Positions 32,964 through 45,712 are shown, counted from the first letter of the stretch. The stretch is DNA of 64,000 nucleotides from Thamnaconus septentrionalis (GCA_009823395.1 CM020509.1:17704001-17768000); one strand, 5' to 3'. Program-made: numbers and translations. Notes: generated from the letters alone by a model not told the origin.

Positions 32964-35900
32964 ATGCCTTCTGCAGTCACATAAGGCTTGCAGTTGCCTC
33001 TGCAGCTCAGGTGCTGTACATTTATCCGTGAGACCTTGATAGGACCGAACACTTGTGTGATTTCTTTTTGAAATGTATTTATTTTTACTCTGTTCTTCGC
33101 GCTTAGAAATAAAATGCTTCGTGTAATTAATTTGATCAACTCTTAGAGTAAGAGCTAAGTTGGCCGAGAGTTCTGTGTTTGACTACGACTTAGCAAGACC
33201 AAGAACTCAGTTTGATGAACACCATCTTCACTTCTAATAGGAAAAGTGTTAATCTTTATCTTGAAATAAATTGAAATTCTAAATTGCGATGGGATCAAAG
33301 GGGTTCATAATCATGATGGCTTTAAATACATTGAATTATAGAGTCGGTATAGCGAAGTTGGACGAGGTTATGTCTCATGGTCATTCACATACGGTAATCA
33401 CACCCAATTGGCGTCATTATAGGAAAAAATGCAGGCAGAGGCAGGTGAAAGGATGGTGTTGAAAGATTGCAAGTGCCTGCTTTGTATGATCAAATCAAAC
33501 TATTGCCAGAGGGAATTAGTAACGCTCTGCAGGGGAGAGCAGTCTTGCAAAAGTTTTTTTTTTTTTCCATCTCTTTAAGAAAGACTCACATTTCTTAGAA
33601 ATTCAATAAGATTTTCAATGCTTAATATCAGGGGAATTACCTTAAATTATGTGTCATTATATCTGAATAGCTACAATGTCATCAACACACAGTGCTGCTC
33701 CTGTGACTAAACAAATGCAAAAGAAAAAGCAAGTGGAAATTCCCATGTCATTAGATAATGTTTTGCACAGCTGTCAGATATACAGCAACTGTATTTATTC
33801 AATCAAAATGAAGTTCAGTTATGGTCCAGACTGTATAGCAATAATACAAATTTAGCTTTAAAAATTTAACCGAACTAACATGATTTAAAAAGTACCAAAA
33901 CATAAATATATCTACATTGCACAAGTACATAGATCACATCATTTTCAGTTCTCTTTTTCTTAACATAGTATTGTAAACGAGTCCCAGCCATCACTAAAAC
34001 TGGACCTGCAAAGTTCTCCTTGTGGGTGTGTACTGAGTTTTGTCATCTTCATCTGGTGGAAGGTCTGGACATGAATGACTGAAGGCAGGGAGTTGCTTGA
34101 AGATTCGACTCTACTGCTGGAGACCAAGACTTGGATGAAGGAGGAATGTTGAGCAACAATAATTCCTCAACCACTGACCCAACAACCATGTTTGCCCGAG
34201 AGCCTCCATATTGCCATCTACTCTCCCCAAACGCTGCTCGTGTCATCTCTCTGCACTGGCCAACAGCCGGCGATGATGGATAATGTTGCTTGATGGATGG
34301 GCCATGACCTCCCCTCTCCGACCTTTTTTTTTTTTGGTGATGGATGCAATTGTGACCCATTCACACGTATCTCCTTGCCAGAGGGGCCTCCTGCTCCACC
34401 TTGGCGCCCCACTCCAATATGCCCTCATTTTAGATAATGAAGGAGGGTCTGAAGGCGGGGGGGGGGGGGGGGGTAGCAACGGCAGAGATCGCTGATCCCC
34501 TCTAAGTGAAAACCTATACTCAAGTTAATGTGAATACCCTCAGGGGGGGACGAGGACTCCTAATTGATTAACCGCATTATCAGGATAAGAGTTGAACTCT
34601 CCTGTATTACAGGAGCTCAATACAGGGCATCCAGGAGCATTCAGGAGCATTCAGGAGATAGAGGGAATGAACTTTTTTTTCTTAGCGTCTTTTTTTGCCC
34701 CTGTCTGCCCAATGCAGCGTCTGTTCTGAGCTGTACTGAAGGTGCTCTTTGCATCTGAGAGCATGCATGTCTGTGTGTGCATGGGCACTCAGGTCCACTG
34801 GGGGCAGTGTTGCATCAGAAATTTCCTGCAGCTGCAGCCAGCGCCGCCAGCCATAGCAGAGTATGGGGGGGTGAAACTGACAACAGCGTGGAGCTTTGTG
34901 AAGGTGCGCTCTTCCAGAGTGACGCTGAGCTTCACTGCGCTAAACGCACCTCATCAGGGCCGGGACGAGCCAAACGCAAACGGCACTTATTTATTAGGGG
35001 TTGAAAACACAAGCCAGAGACTCACCGGCTCGCCTTCTTTTTTTCCCTTTGGGTGGCTCCATAAAGGGGAGACTTTGCATCCTCGCCGGTGAATGTTGCG
35101 TGATCCGAGCGGCGAGGGCATCTTCATCCGTAAATGTTGGGATTTAAATGAATTCCCCCTTCAGTTCGTCGCAGTGTTGACACAGACGCGGTGTCACGGT
35201 GATTGATGAGGAAGGAGGAAGAAGGAAGGGGAAAAAAAAAACCCCTTTGAAGGTGCTCATGCAACCTTCCTCCACCGCTGTGAAACAAGGTGCCACAGTT
35301 CAAAATGCTCTTTGATCTTCCAATATAAGACAATGCCACCGCCGCTGGAGTGGAAGGCACCTGGAGTCCTGCTAGGATAGGCGGGGCACAACTCTTGCCC
35401 TTAAAATACCAATAAGGACGTTTCAGTCTTGTAGCTGGAGACTCCAGAGTCCAACCCTGTGTGTGCCAGACACACGTATGTTTTTTTCTTTTGTTTTTCT
35501 GGTCTACATGTAAGGATGTCGTCATAAATAGTAATATTGAAATTTACCCAAGCCTTTGCATTCAGCTTCAGAAGGTCTACTTCAATTCTTTGAAGAGGAA
35601 ATTTTCAGAGTAATGATGATAAAGAAAAGAAAGGATAAAAATGTCTCTCTGTGGACTTGAAATGTGGCTGTAATAAGTTTTGTGATGTGCTTCTTAGAAA
35701 ACTGACTCACTGTCAGTCTGGGTTGGCTGTGATGACGAGGTTTCCTGTAATGAATTTCTGCGAACGTCAATGCACGTCATATCGTTCGTCATATTTGTCA
35801 GTCGTCACGTATTGTTGAAATGATTACAGCGTAATTTTGATGACATTTCCTCCCTTGAGGGTTTTTTTTGCCGAAAGTGAAAGTCATTAAAAGGCCATCA

Positions 35901-38900
35901 AAGTGAAATTCCTGCACTTTGAACACAACATTGCTATTTTACAAAGGAATGATTAACAGCGGATGTAAACACAAAGACGGTGAACTCAAGCGCAACACGG
36001 TGATGCAGAATGTAAAAACCGCTCAAATTTTCAATCTGAGATCATAATAATTAGACTTCCCAAGCAGATTTCCTGTGACATAACAACCTAAATGCTCTTC
36101 TCCCACTGACGGATTCACAGATGTTTAATCAGCTTGGGGTTTTCCCAATTTTTACTGGACGAGGCACCAAACTAAGTCTGGATTTGCGCTGCGTGGTGCA
36201 AGTGACCCAATTTTTTTTTCTTTCTAGTGGCACAGATCATAACATGAACATGTGATCAGATAAAAAAAAAAAAAAAAAGAATTAATTGAGATGATATCAG
36301 ATCACATACGGCTTCTTCATATGTGGAAACTATTCCAAAAGGAATCAAACATCCACCAACACGTCTGTATTGGCATGAGGGAGCCGTGTGCCTTCTGAAA
36401 ATGCAGATCACTGCACGCACGACCAGACTTTGATACGCGCTCGCCTCCCTCCCCTCTGCACAGCCTCAGAATGCGATCAGTTACACTCTGCTTTATTATT
36501 CGGAAGACTTGCACAACGTTTGATGATCACACACTTGCTGTTTGACATGGCCTCCATGGGAAGACACAATTAGCCGGCTCTGCCCAACTTTTGCTTCACT
36601 CTGTCGACGTTCCGCTCTAATCTGTCCGACAGGACAGACTTCCTTTACAAATAATATTCTAAAGCTGCGCGGCCTTAGTCGTGATTTGCTCTTTATCTGT
36701 ATCCATCAGTATCATCCAGCTGCGACTGTCACTCCTGGGACACTAAATCTGGGCTGGTTGCTGGTTGCATCTATTACCAAAACGAGTGCATTATCCTTTT
36801 GCTGCTTCATGTCTTTTTTTTCTGGATTTGGAGCCAAATCAGGTCCATGTTTGCAGATTGTTGTGTCTTAGCGGAGTGCCAGCAGGTGTAAATTGGTGGC
36901 GAGTGGATCAATCCACATATTGACAATAATGAGCCCCAGCGTTTGTGTCAGTATCAGATGAATACTGAGGAGACAGAATGAATATTTGACACCAAAAAGG
37001 AGCCGTGTCCAGGCGAAAGATCTCCTCCTCCTTCACGTATTGCATTGCACATTTGCAACATCTCAACCCCCAACTCCCCCGCATCACTCTTTTTGACGTG
37101 CAGACACTTGACGCAGCAGGTGAGTCTGCCTGCATTCTGACAGGGGTATACTCATAGCTCTGCTCATCGCAGAGGGGAGCAAACTTGGAGTTAATATTAA
37201 AAATATCTGTGCTATCTGAGTTCTTCTCTAGTTGCAAAGTCATGGCATAATTAGTAACGGTTCTGTTATTACTCGGTTTTAGATTGATTGTGTACATAAA
37301 GTAGATGCTGTAATACATCATATGTAATGCAAACCCAACTAAACTGGGGCTGACTTGGAAGTTGGTTTCATCATTGGTTCGGTCATCTCCAGATGTAGAC
37401 GTGAATGTTTTTGCAGGACTGTAAATTTCACAATGTATTAGTTCAATTTTAAAAATTAGATATTGATGCATACACACTATAGTGTGCCATTACAGCCGCC
37501 AGATACTGCAAGCAAGGCCACATAGCAAGACAGGATTTATCTCTTTGTGAAAAGTGTTCCTGGTTACTTTGCATCTTAAATACTACCACAATCATCAGGG
37601 CGAGAGAATGAAGCGAGTTTTAATTACACAAAGACTCTCAAAAATGTTAAAAAAAAAAAAAAAAGATTTATCTATTCTATTAATTTATATTTTCTTTCTC
37701 AAAAGAGATTAAAAAAAAACAACCCAGCAGCGTTACCTGTGCAGCCGCCGATGCTGCTGGGTTATGTTGTCACGCTTCAGTGTTATGACAGCACCAGATG
37801 AACTTTCGTCTGCCAATTCCCCAGTCGGTTCTTAAGGCTGCCGACGGACCTTGGCCCTTTTTTTTTTCTTCCTTTTTTTTTATCGGCTCCTAGATTGCCA
37901 GGGAACACATCAATCTCCTGTGGGTGTGTTGCTGCGCCGCTGCCCCCCTCCGCGCTGCCTGACCCCATTGCCCTTCCTCTAGTGTCCACTGGGTTGCTCA
38001 CGTCTGGTTCCTGAACCTCCGCCGCCCTGGTTATTAAAGACCACTGGTCCGATGTCCACCCTCGTCTTTCTTCCTCCCGCCGTCTGTCTGCGCTCACTTT
38101 GTTTCTGCCCCCCCACCCTCCTTCCCCAACCACCACCACCTCCTCCTCCTTGTTCATGCTCTCTATTTTTCTGTCCACTCACCTGGAGAAGCACTGGCTG
38201 GAGATTGCCGCTCTTGCCCAAAAATCCCCCCAAACAGCCTGCGTCTCCCAGACTGCAGAAACCTGTTGGCCGCTTTCCAACAGGGGGGCCTTTACTAATT
38301 GAAATGCATTTATAACTCTCATCAATAGTCACGCTCCCCTGTCTTTTGTTCCTGTTCAATTAGTCTCAGCGGAGCTAGCGGCGGCCTGGCCTACAGGTAG
38401 AGAGGTTGAGGAATTAATGAGTGAGAGGTTGCCTTTTCATTCCGCCCAGACAGATGTGCTACAACGGCACATTTGAATGAAGTGCCTTTCAGCTCGTTGT
38501 TGACCCATTTTTTTTTCTTTTTCTTTTTAAATCGCTTTGTATTCCATTTGCGTCCGGCGGCGGGCTTCATAATGCGATCAGTTTAGCATCAACTCAGGGC
38601 AAACTGTGACAGGTGAGAGATCAGACGGGAAAAAAAAAAAAAAAAGTAAGTGGAGAGTTCTGCATTCAGAATGGGGCGTGGGTGCTGCACAACCTTCCCC
38701 ACACAATGCTTTCACTATGCCATAAGTGAATCTTTATGTGGTAACCTTGCTTTCAGTCTGTCACAGTTCTACACTCAATGGAACACATAGTTTTGATGTT
38801 TCATACCTTATTGCATTGGATGACAGCTACGCATGTTTCCAACAGGAAAGTCACGAGTGTGGCATGAGTGAGATCAGTGGGTTCGAGAGCCGATTGTTGC

Positions 38901-39173
38901 TGCATGGCTGAAAGGCAAATTGACAAACGTTGGTTCTATATATATTTCAGTCAGCTCAGTATTTATGCCCAGCATGTACAAAAGGTCCCACTGCATTAAA
39001 GTGACAGTGAATAAGCATTTGTTCTTTGCATTTGTAAACAGCCTGTTGACACTAGCAATGTCTCCCCTCTTGCTGTGACAAACTGTTACAATGTATCAAA
39101 TGTGAGACTACAAGACATGATTTTGTTTGTGAAGTGTAAATGGTACATTATTTTTGCTGGTATATGGTCTTAA
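32964..39173. other. Non-coding, no gene seen
   Basis: About 6 kb of mainly AT-rich unique DNA. The minus frame 36908-37477 (189 codons) has no start context or recognisable domain and is likely chance. G-run at 34458-34474, a 10-bp tandem at 34628, A-runs at 36261 and 37650. The part 37740-38400 is CT-rich. No transposon borders found. Confidence 0.5.
34628..34657. repeat. 10-bp tandem, 3 copies
   Basis: CATCCAGGAG followed by two exact CATTCAGGAG units. The period is close to one DNA helical turn. Confidence 0.85.
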
Positions 39174-39201
39174 AAACAACAACAACAACAACAACAACAA
39201 C
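39174..39201. repeat. (AAC)9 microsatellite
   Basis: Nine AAC units. Confidence 0.9.
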
Positions 39202-39695
39202 GTTTCCTGTACCAAACTGGAAACCATGACATTTTGTGAACCATTCCACCCCTATTTAATTTATTTCTTATTTCTAAAGCATTACCAACCAGTTTCGGAA
39301 GTTGTTACTCTGTTTTTTCCAGACAAAGTGGTAAACAGTGTTCCAATAACAAGTCTGAAATCAGCCTTGGTGCAGCCCGAACCTTTGAATGAGGAAAATG
39401 AAACGCTTACTCTCGGTCTGAGTTTGTAAAAAAAAGGAGGTCGCACCAAAAAAACTTCACCGTCTTTTCGTGCCTTCATTTTCTGTGCTTTTTGTGTCGG
39501 GGCTTTGTTTTCAATCTGAAATTTCACAATGCTCATCCCAGTATTGGTGAGGAAGGGAACTGTTGCACTGAATCTTATCACACCTTTGATGGTGTGCTGG
39601 AAAAAACAAGCTGCTCCGCCTCTTTGTGACACAAACAGGCGGGTCCACGTCCTTTTTTTTATTTTCCTTTCCTTTATTTTCTAACAGAAGGCTGC

Positions 39696-39700
<5 letters not shown>

Positions 39701-39731
<31 letters not shown>
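39701..39731. repeat. (AC)15 microsatellite
   Basis: Uninterrupted AC units. Confidence 0.95.
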
Positions 39732-40239
39732 ACAGTGCACAGCTGTGATTGACTCTCCTCGACCCGCTTCAACATCGACCTGCGGATTCGCACACGGTGG
39801 CGATGACCTCACACGACGGCGCGCTCAGTTTGGAAAGCGCACGTTGACGGCGAAAGACTTTCTGGCTCTGACAATACCATGGTGATGGACTGACTTTGCT
39901 GAATGCATTTGTGGATCTGAGGCGTCTGAGGTTTTTCAGACTCGGATCCCCACACGGGTAAACAAACCTGAACTGCACTCCAGAAAAGGACCAGATGTCA
40001 CTCGACACTTGTGACCCGCCAGCCGAGTGCAGCGTGAACAACGACCCGCTAATGCATTTTATGATTCATAAAGCTAAGCCGCCGTCAAATCCTGAATAAA
40101 ACCTGCTTGTAAAAAAAAATAAAATTATAAATCAACCAAGTGTTGGGTTGGATGAAATCCATCTTTTTTTTTTTAAATAATTTTTTTTTAAAATAAAGTG
40201 GAAATAATAGAGAGGGAGAGGAGAGAGAGAGTAGAGGAA

Positions 40240-40278
40240 GCAGCTAGCGGCAGCAGCTAGCGGCAGCAGCTAGCGGCA
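40240..40278. repeat. 13-bp tandem, 3 copies
   Basis: GCAGCTAGCGGCA is repeated three times without change (40240, 40253, 40266). Each unit holds a GCTAGC palindrome. Confidence 0.9.
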
Positions 40279-40489
40279 CCGCTCAATGACAAAAAATATA
40301 TTAAAAAATTGACCACTGGCAGCAGAACCTGTGGTTCTCTGGAGAACGTTCTCCCGACCTCCTTAATGAAGAGCCTCCCCTCCTGATGGAGTCCCTCTGC
40401 CCTCCTATCAAGCCCCGCCCCCCACCCCCCAACTCTGTCCAGCACCCCCTGCCCCTCCCCTCTCTCTTCCCCTCCGATTTTCCCCCTCA

Positions 40490-40690
40490 ACTGTTTTAAT
40501 TGCTTGAAGGTCACTGACAATAATGTGACAACTTATTAGGGAGCCCATCTGATGCCACCCGATTTTTATACCTCACTTTGCCACAGCGCTTGGTTTCCAA
40601 GCAATTATGGAGCGTGCTATTTATTAATTTCGCGGTTCACGGAGCATCACACGCTATAAATAGTGAAAGATGATAGCTCAGTTATTCGCG
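40490..40690. promoter_or_regulatory. Candidate cis-regulatory block
   Basis: Unique, compact sequence with GCTTGG-TTT-CCAAGC (a 6-bp inverted repeat, 40588-40602), CAATTATGG, TTATTAATTT and a perfect MEF2-type CTATAAATAG at 40654-40663. This clustering is what conserved non-coding elements near developmental genes look like. No alignment was available. Confidence 0.3.
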
Positions 40691-41437
40691 ACGTCGGCGG
40701 CTGTTATCGATTTTCGAGCGAAAGATGCTGGGCCGGGACACAGACCCACGCACGCAAACACACAAACCAGAACCAGAGATGCACGGAAATTCAAAATGCG
40801 GGCGCGTGTGAGAGAGCGACAAAGGGCGGCGATGGCGTCAGCGACATTAGCAGCTTCTTAAAACATCACATCACCAAAACACAGCCGCGTTTCAACAGGA
40901 AGTCGTGTTTCCCCCCCCCCTTCTCTTTCTCTCTCACTCACTCTCTCACTGAGAACGGCTGACAACTCCATACGAGTGTTACACGGCAATTACAGTAGAA
41001 GTGACGAGACCAATTACGCGTTGTTTCCTCGGAGCAAGACCGGGAGCGGCTCCTTCGCTCTCCCTCTGAAAACGCTCTCCCTCTGCCAAGGTAATGCACC
41101 TCCGCGTTGCAGCGGCCATTTAACCTGTCAGGGCAAGAGTTTGCTGCGCATTTGGAAACAGCCCAAGGAATTAGAAAGAGGGGAAAATCCCAGCCAAGCC
41201 GTTTTTTTTTTTGTTTTTTTCAAACCCAGCCATCTTTTGCTAAACAGCTAGAATGATCGAGAACTTCCTGGAGGGAAAAAAAAAAATCAATCCACTTCAC
41301 ACACACACAGACACATACACACTATGTCGGATTTTCCGCCCTTTTTTCGGGAGCGGTACAAATGAATTTTTAAAAGGAAACCTTTTGAGTTCTCTTCCCC
41401 CGACCACTAAAACACACAAATAGACTCGTTAGTTACC

Positions 41438-41476
41438 CCTCCTCCTCCTCCACCACCACCACCACCACCACCACCA
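41438..41476. repeat. (CTC)n(CAC)n triplet tract
   Basis: Four CTC units then about nine CAC units. Confidence 0.9.
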
Positions 41477-41757
41477 GCCCCCCAAGCGTACTCGAGTGCT
41501 GGTTGCACTGCAGCTTTCCGTTCTCCAGTCTCACTTCACATGAGTGACTCTCTCACGTCTGTGGCAGCCTGAAGGTGCAAAAAACAACAACAACAAAAAA
41601 TACAGCAAACCCACACGGACGGAATTTGACCTTTAAAGTCAGGAGCAACAGTAGCATGTTGACTCCGAATCTCGCTGTTCTCTTGTTATCTTCTCTGAGA
41701 CACAACAACGGGACTCACAACCCCAATTTTTTGTTTTTTTCTGATTTTTCTCTGATG

Positions 41758-43059
41758 TAGTGCTGTCAAAAATACAGATTTATCGATTTTGAAAAATAAA
41801 AACGGTTCAATGTGACTTTTCCATAGTATCGATATATCGATACTCTACCTGCCTCCTTGGTTTAGACATGTGCCGCCACCAACACACACACACAAATACA
41901 GAGAGCGCTGCCCTGGGGAGCGAGCCACCGTGCAGCAGCCCCTCCCCTCCTGTCTCTCGGAGAGACAGAGACTCACTCACACAAACACCACTGGCTGTAT
42001 TTTTTTTTTTTTTATCATCGTTGCTCGTAATTCTACGTATGTAAGCTGCCTTAAGATGGCATGTGCAGGACCTTCACAGCCAGTTTTAATAAATAACCAA
42101 AACAGCAGACGTGCTGTTAGGAGGTTCTTTGGATTTGAGCTGGATGAACAAGTTAAGCCAAAGGACAGTAGCAAACTGATATGCAAGAGATGCTACAGGA
42201 CTGTGCAGACAAAAGTAGCTAGCACGTCAAAATTTATCAAAGCACCTCCAAGACAGACACCCAGACCCTTTATGAAGAATTCAAAGAGGTTGGTAACAGT
42301 ATAACTTGAAGCATATGTTGCATAGACTTATAATATATATCGGTGTTTACTTTAATGTGTTGTTCCATTAGCGAACAGCTAATCAACAGTAGGTTGCATA
42401 TCCGCTCCACAGAGGGGGAAATGATTCTCTGTTTGCGTGTGTGTAGCTTTTCCTTTATTCATTCATGGTGTAGAAACGACCAGAGAACTGACTCTGATAT
42501 TAGCTGGTTCATAGTTTGAGTAGGCTGACCTTAAGCCGCATGCATTGGTGAATATCTGAATAGAAACCAAACATGATGGGACTGAATATGACGCTGTTGT
42601 GCTAGACAATTTTTGTTTAATCATTCTAAGATGAATAGGTAGTTATGTTAAAGGCCTGATTCAAAGGGAAAAACTAAATAATATAATAACCAAACCATTT
42701 CTCTTTCTGTTATATTTCTCTTTTAACAACAGAGAGAATGTGAATCTGAGAAGACGGAACCTGCAGCAAAACCTCAATACAATTGCGCAGTTTTTTCCCC
42801 TAATTGCTTTGAAACGCCATTCATTTTGAATGTGTGACTATCTGAGGCCTTTTGATAAGTGCATAAAAATGGAGCTAAAAAAAAACAACTTAAATGCATA
42901 CTGTTATTACTTGAAAAAGTTCTCTACCTCAAGAAATAAGTTCTTTATCCTTTACTTTTCTTTAAATAAAAATAATTTTTTTATCGAAAATCGTATTGAA
43001 TAACATTTTTTTCAAAAATATTGTACAGAAGTGTGAAATCCAGTATCCTGACAACACCA
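41758..43059 (+). mobile_element. hAT transposon, internally deleted, with BED relic
   Basis: The termini TAGTGCTGTC and GACAACACCA are inverted repeats matching at 8 of 10 positions. The exact 8-bp duplication CTCTGATG flanks the element (41750-41757 and 43060-43067). Subterminal ATCGAT/ATCGATAT motifs follow the left end and ATCGAAAATCG lies near the right end. Inside are a BED-type zinc finger relic (42056-42304) and, further on, a splice-acceptor-like AACAG followed by a short open stretch (about 42733-42830). Nearly all of the transposase body is missing, so the copy is non-autonomous and was probably mobilised by a related full-length element. Confidence 0.9.
42056..42304 (+). pseudogene. 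BED zinc finger exon of hAT transposase, broken
   Basis: From the ATG at 42056 the frame runs 82 codons. It contains FFGFELDE, then a CKRC zinc-knuckle pair (Cys codons at 42182 and 42191), as in BED fingers, which bind DNA at transposon ends. The expected zinc-binding histidines are present only in another frame: His codons at 42243 and 42258, spaced as in BED domains. The shift is best explained by one extra A in the A-run at about 42229-42232. A second one-base change near 42264-42270 moves the following acidic/aromatic stretch into a third frame. A GT donor at 42289 would end the exon. The leading Trp typical of the family reads Arg. The copy cannot make a working finger. Call and frame logic are from sequence; family behaviour is from knowledge of BED/hAT proteins. 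Confidence 0.7.
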
Positions 43060-43924
43060 CTCTGATGTGCTCAGCTTTTGAATTCCCTCATTTCAGGTGA
43101 TTGGAGATAAGAAACTGAGAAAGAAAGACTCCTCGCAGTTAAAATGTGAGGTTTTTCTTGTGTTGCACTCGCTGGTCTTGTGAGTCCAGACTGAGCGGTT
43201 GCTGCTGACAGTGTCGGGAGGGGGACGGTTGCAATTCAAAATTCCACTTTAATGGCAAAGGTCGTATATCTCCGACAGTAAAGTCCTGCTCCAGAGCCTG
43301 CTTGTGAGTTTGTTTTTTTTTCCTGTATGTTTTCATCACGTTGCTCAGGCCATAAAATGATCTCCCAGCCTCTCCAGACTCTTGATTGCAAAGGGCGGCT
43401 CCACTTTTTTTTATTTATTTATTTTTTATTTTACGGTCCGAAGCGCCCTCAACTTTACAAGAGCGACAGCAGGGCCTTCCTGTCCTGTGGCTCCCGGCAG
43501 AAATATCATGTTTGTTTATCTCCGGAGAGAATTTATTCCGCTGATTCATTGGCCGGCGCCCCTGCAACGGCTGGAGGGATTCGATTTTCTCTTTATTTAT
43601 TCCCTTCATTTTTCCTCCTGCGCGCTAAGAGTAGTGTCTCAAGTGATACCAGGGGAGAAGTTCCCTCCACCCCGGCGTGGTCCCCTGCGAAATGAGATTA
43701 GAGACGGGAGGAAAATGAGAGATAGAGGACAAGGGGGTGTAATGGAGTTGTTATTCATTGTAATCTGGCCTCTCCTGTCGACGCGTTTTGTTCTCACCTT
43801 CAATACAGGCGGCGGCGGCGGCGGCGCAAAAATAAACACGTCAGCGGAGGCATTCGTCAATGATCATATTTGAGCGATTGAGCAGTTAAAAGTGTTTTGA
43901 CCACATTTATACCATGGAGTCCCC

Positions 43925-43926
<2 letters not shown>

Positions 43927-43958
<32 letters not shown>
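43927..43958. repeat. (CA)16 microsatellite
   Basis: Uninterrupted CA units after a C-run. Confidence 0.95.
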
Positions 43959-43959
<1 letters not shown>

Positions 43960-44231
43960 CCTCCGACTTGCAACCAGACGTATTTACTGCGCTTCACAGA
44001 GGGACCGAAAATATGCAGCTGTTCCAGGGCCGGCGGTGGAGGCGTATAATTCAGATGGATTGTCCAATATATTACAATTACAGAGCCGCTAACAAGCAGC
44101 GCAAACCCCTGACCACCATGAACGATCTATTCCAACTTATTATTGAGGTTTATGATTTGAGACGGATACGACTTGATGTGGTCCCCGATTCATTAAAAAT
44201 GACATTGAGAGAAGATAAACCGGACTGGAAA

Positions 44232-44234
<3 letters not shown>

Positions 44235-44262
<28 letters not shown>
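44235..44262. repeat. (GT)14 microsatellite
   Basis: Uninterrupted GT units. Confidence 0.95.
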
Positions 44263-44941
44263 CTGTTGTCTGTATAGTGTTCAACACAACCCCCCCCCCG
44301 CCCAGCCCGCGTGGGTCATCCTGGCCTCAAAGCAGGGGAGTTAGCCCGGCTCTGAAGTTGCTCGCAGACCCGTGAAATAAAATAAGTAAAGGACACTAAA
44401 GGAGGCGGCCCGCTGTGCTCCGTGTCCGACGCGGACACATTTTCAAACACTGCGCTGGCGTGTCAACACCGGGCCGTCGGAGCAGCATGGGAGTGCAATC
44501 GATAGGCGCCTCCAATCCGCCACCTCCTCCCCTTGTCTGTCTGAGTGTGTTTGGCTCAACAGTTCGGACGAAGCTCAAAGCTCCGGTGTCAGGGGCGGTG
44601 GTGGGTCGGGCCAGGGGGCGGGGCTGCGCGCCGCACCTCTGCCCACTTACACCCCCCAACCTTCCAGATTCATGGCAGGTTTTCACGCATCCAATGAGTA
44701 ATCAGCCAGACATGTGACCACTGGTGGTGCAAGGACGTCTCCGCAGCCAGAGGGGGGGGGAGCGTTCCCTAGCATGGGTGCAGGAAGTCACGTCTTCCGT
44801 GTCATCAACAGTTGCTGTGCATCTACCAGGTAGTATTGTGTTTCTGTCGGAAAGACATCCTTCTTGTTGCTGTTGATAAGTGGTTTTAGAACTCAAACAA
44901 AAAGATATATATTATTTTAGATGATTTGTGTTGTGTTGCGA

Positions 44942-45212
44942 CACTGTGGCGCAGTGGTTAGTGCTGCAAGAAGTCGTGGGTTGGATTCCAGGCCTGGGAC
45001 CTTTCTGTGGGGAGTTTGCATGTTCTCCCTGTGTCTGCATTGGTTCCCTTGTAGGTATGTGTATGTGTGAGTGTGAATGGTTGTTTGTCTCTACGTGGCC
45101 CTGCGATGAGCAGGCCACTCATCCAGGGTGTCACCCTGCCTTTGTCCTATGACAGCTGGGAGAGGCTCCAGCAGACCCCCGCAACCCTGAGCTCAGAAAG
45201 AAGCGGGTATTC
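44942..45212 (+). mobile_element. tRNA-derived SINE, family B
   Basis: A-box-like TGGCGCAGTGG (44947-44957) and B-box-like GGTTGGATTCC (44979-44989) sit at tRNA-like spacing. The body includes GGAGTTTGCATGTTCTCCC, GTGGCCCTGCGATGAGC and AGCTGGGAGAGGCTCCAGC, and ends near AAGAAGCGGGTATTC. Parts recur at 46150-46290 and 55412-55525. It resembles a repeat found in many teleosts; the family name is not assigned. The middle is shorter than I would expect for the family, so it may carry an internal deletion. Confidence 0.75.
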
Positions 45213-45217
45213 TCTCA

Positions 45218-45231
45218 CCGTTAGGGGGCGC
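45218..45231 (+). promoter_or_regulatory. CTCF-like motif at SINE 3' side
   Basis: CCGTTAGGGGGCGC matches 12 of 14 positions of CCASYAGRKGGCRS, including the informative AGGGGGCGC core. It lies within about 10 bp of the SINE B end. Occupancy unknown. Confidence 0.35.
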
Positions 45232-45712
45232 TGTTTCTCCCCTTCACAGGTCTGCCTTCCTGGAAGCATGACCTCATGCTTCATGCAAGCATGTGAGGTT
45301 GCAGAAACCCCCCAATACACGTCCCTGCATGTCTCTCATGGTCGAACTCCTCAAGGAGCCGCGTGACGGGCGACAAGCAGAGTCAGGGCTTTTTTTTTTT
45401 CTCTCTTTTCTTTTCTTTCCTGTTTTTCTTTTTTTAATTCACTGGCAAGCAACACACACGCACTTTGTCTTTGAGATAATAAAACTGTTGGTTTCAGGCA
45501 CACTCTCTTCCTTTCACCCCGCAGCTGTGTTTCTGTTGTTACCTGGCTACAACTGGCATCTGCACACTGAATGCACGCGACTGCGCGGCAAAATAAACAG
45601 ACTGCCTGCAACATTCACATTATCTCTTTATTCGCTCTGAGGCTCGAGGGCTGTCAATTAAGCGGGACAGGGAATAAATAGCGCTCTCTTTTCTGAGCAG
45701 TTAAAATGTGTT

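Larger units (their letters stand above)
39202..41757. other. Non-coding, candidate regulatory
   Basis: Unique DNA with a (AC)n tract, a 13-bp tandem, GA- and T-runs. The block 40490-40690 is a compact regulatory-element candidate. No gene recognised. Confidence 0.5.
43068..44941. other. Non-coding, no gene seen
   Basis: Unique DNA with a GGC stretch at 43811-43827, (CA)n and (GT)n tracts, and a GC-rich part at 44400-44660 containing a GGGGGCGGGGC Sp-type box. No exon with convincing borders found. Confidence 0.5.

Noticed and set aside
36908..37477. Minus-strand frame of 189 codons
   Set aside because: No recognisable domain, no signal or repeat, AT-rich context where long chance frames occur. 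Kept out for lack of support.
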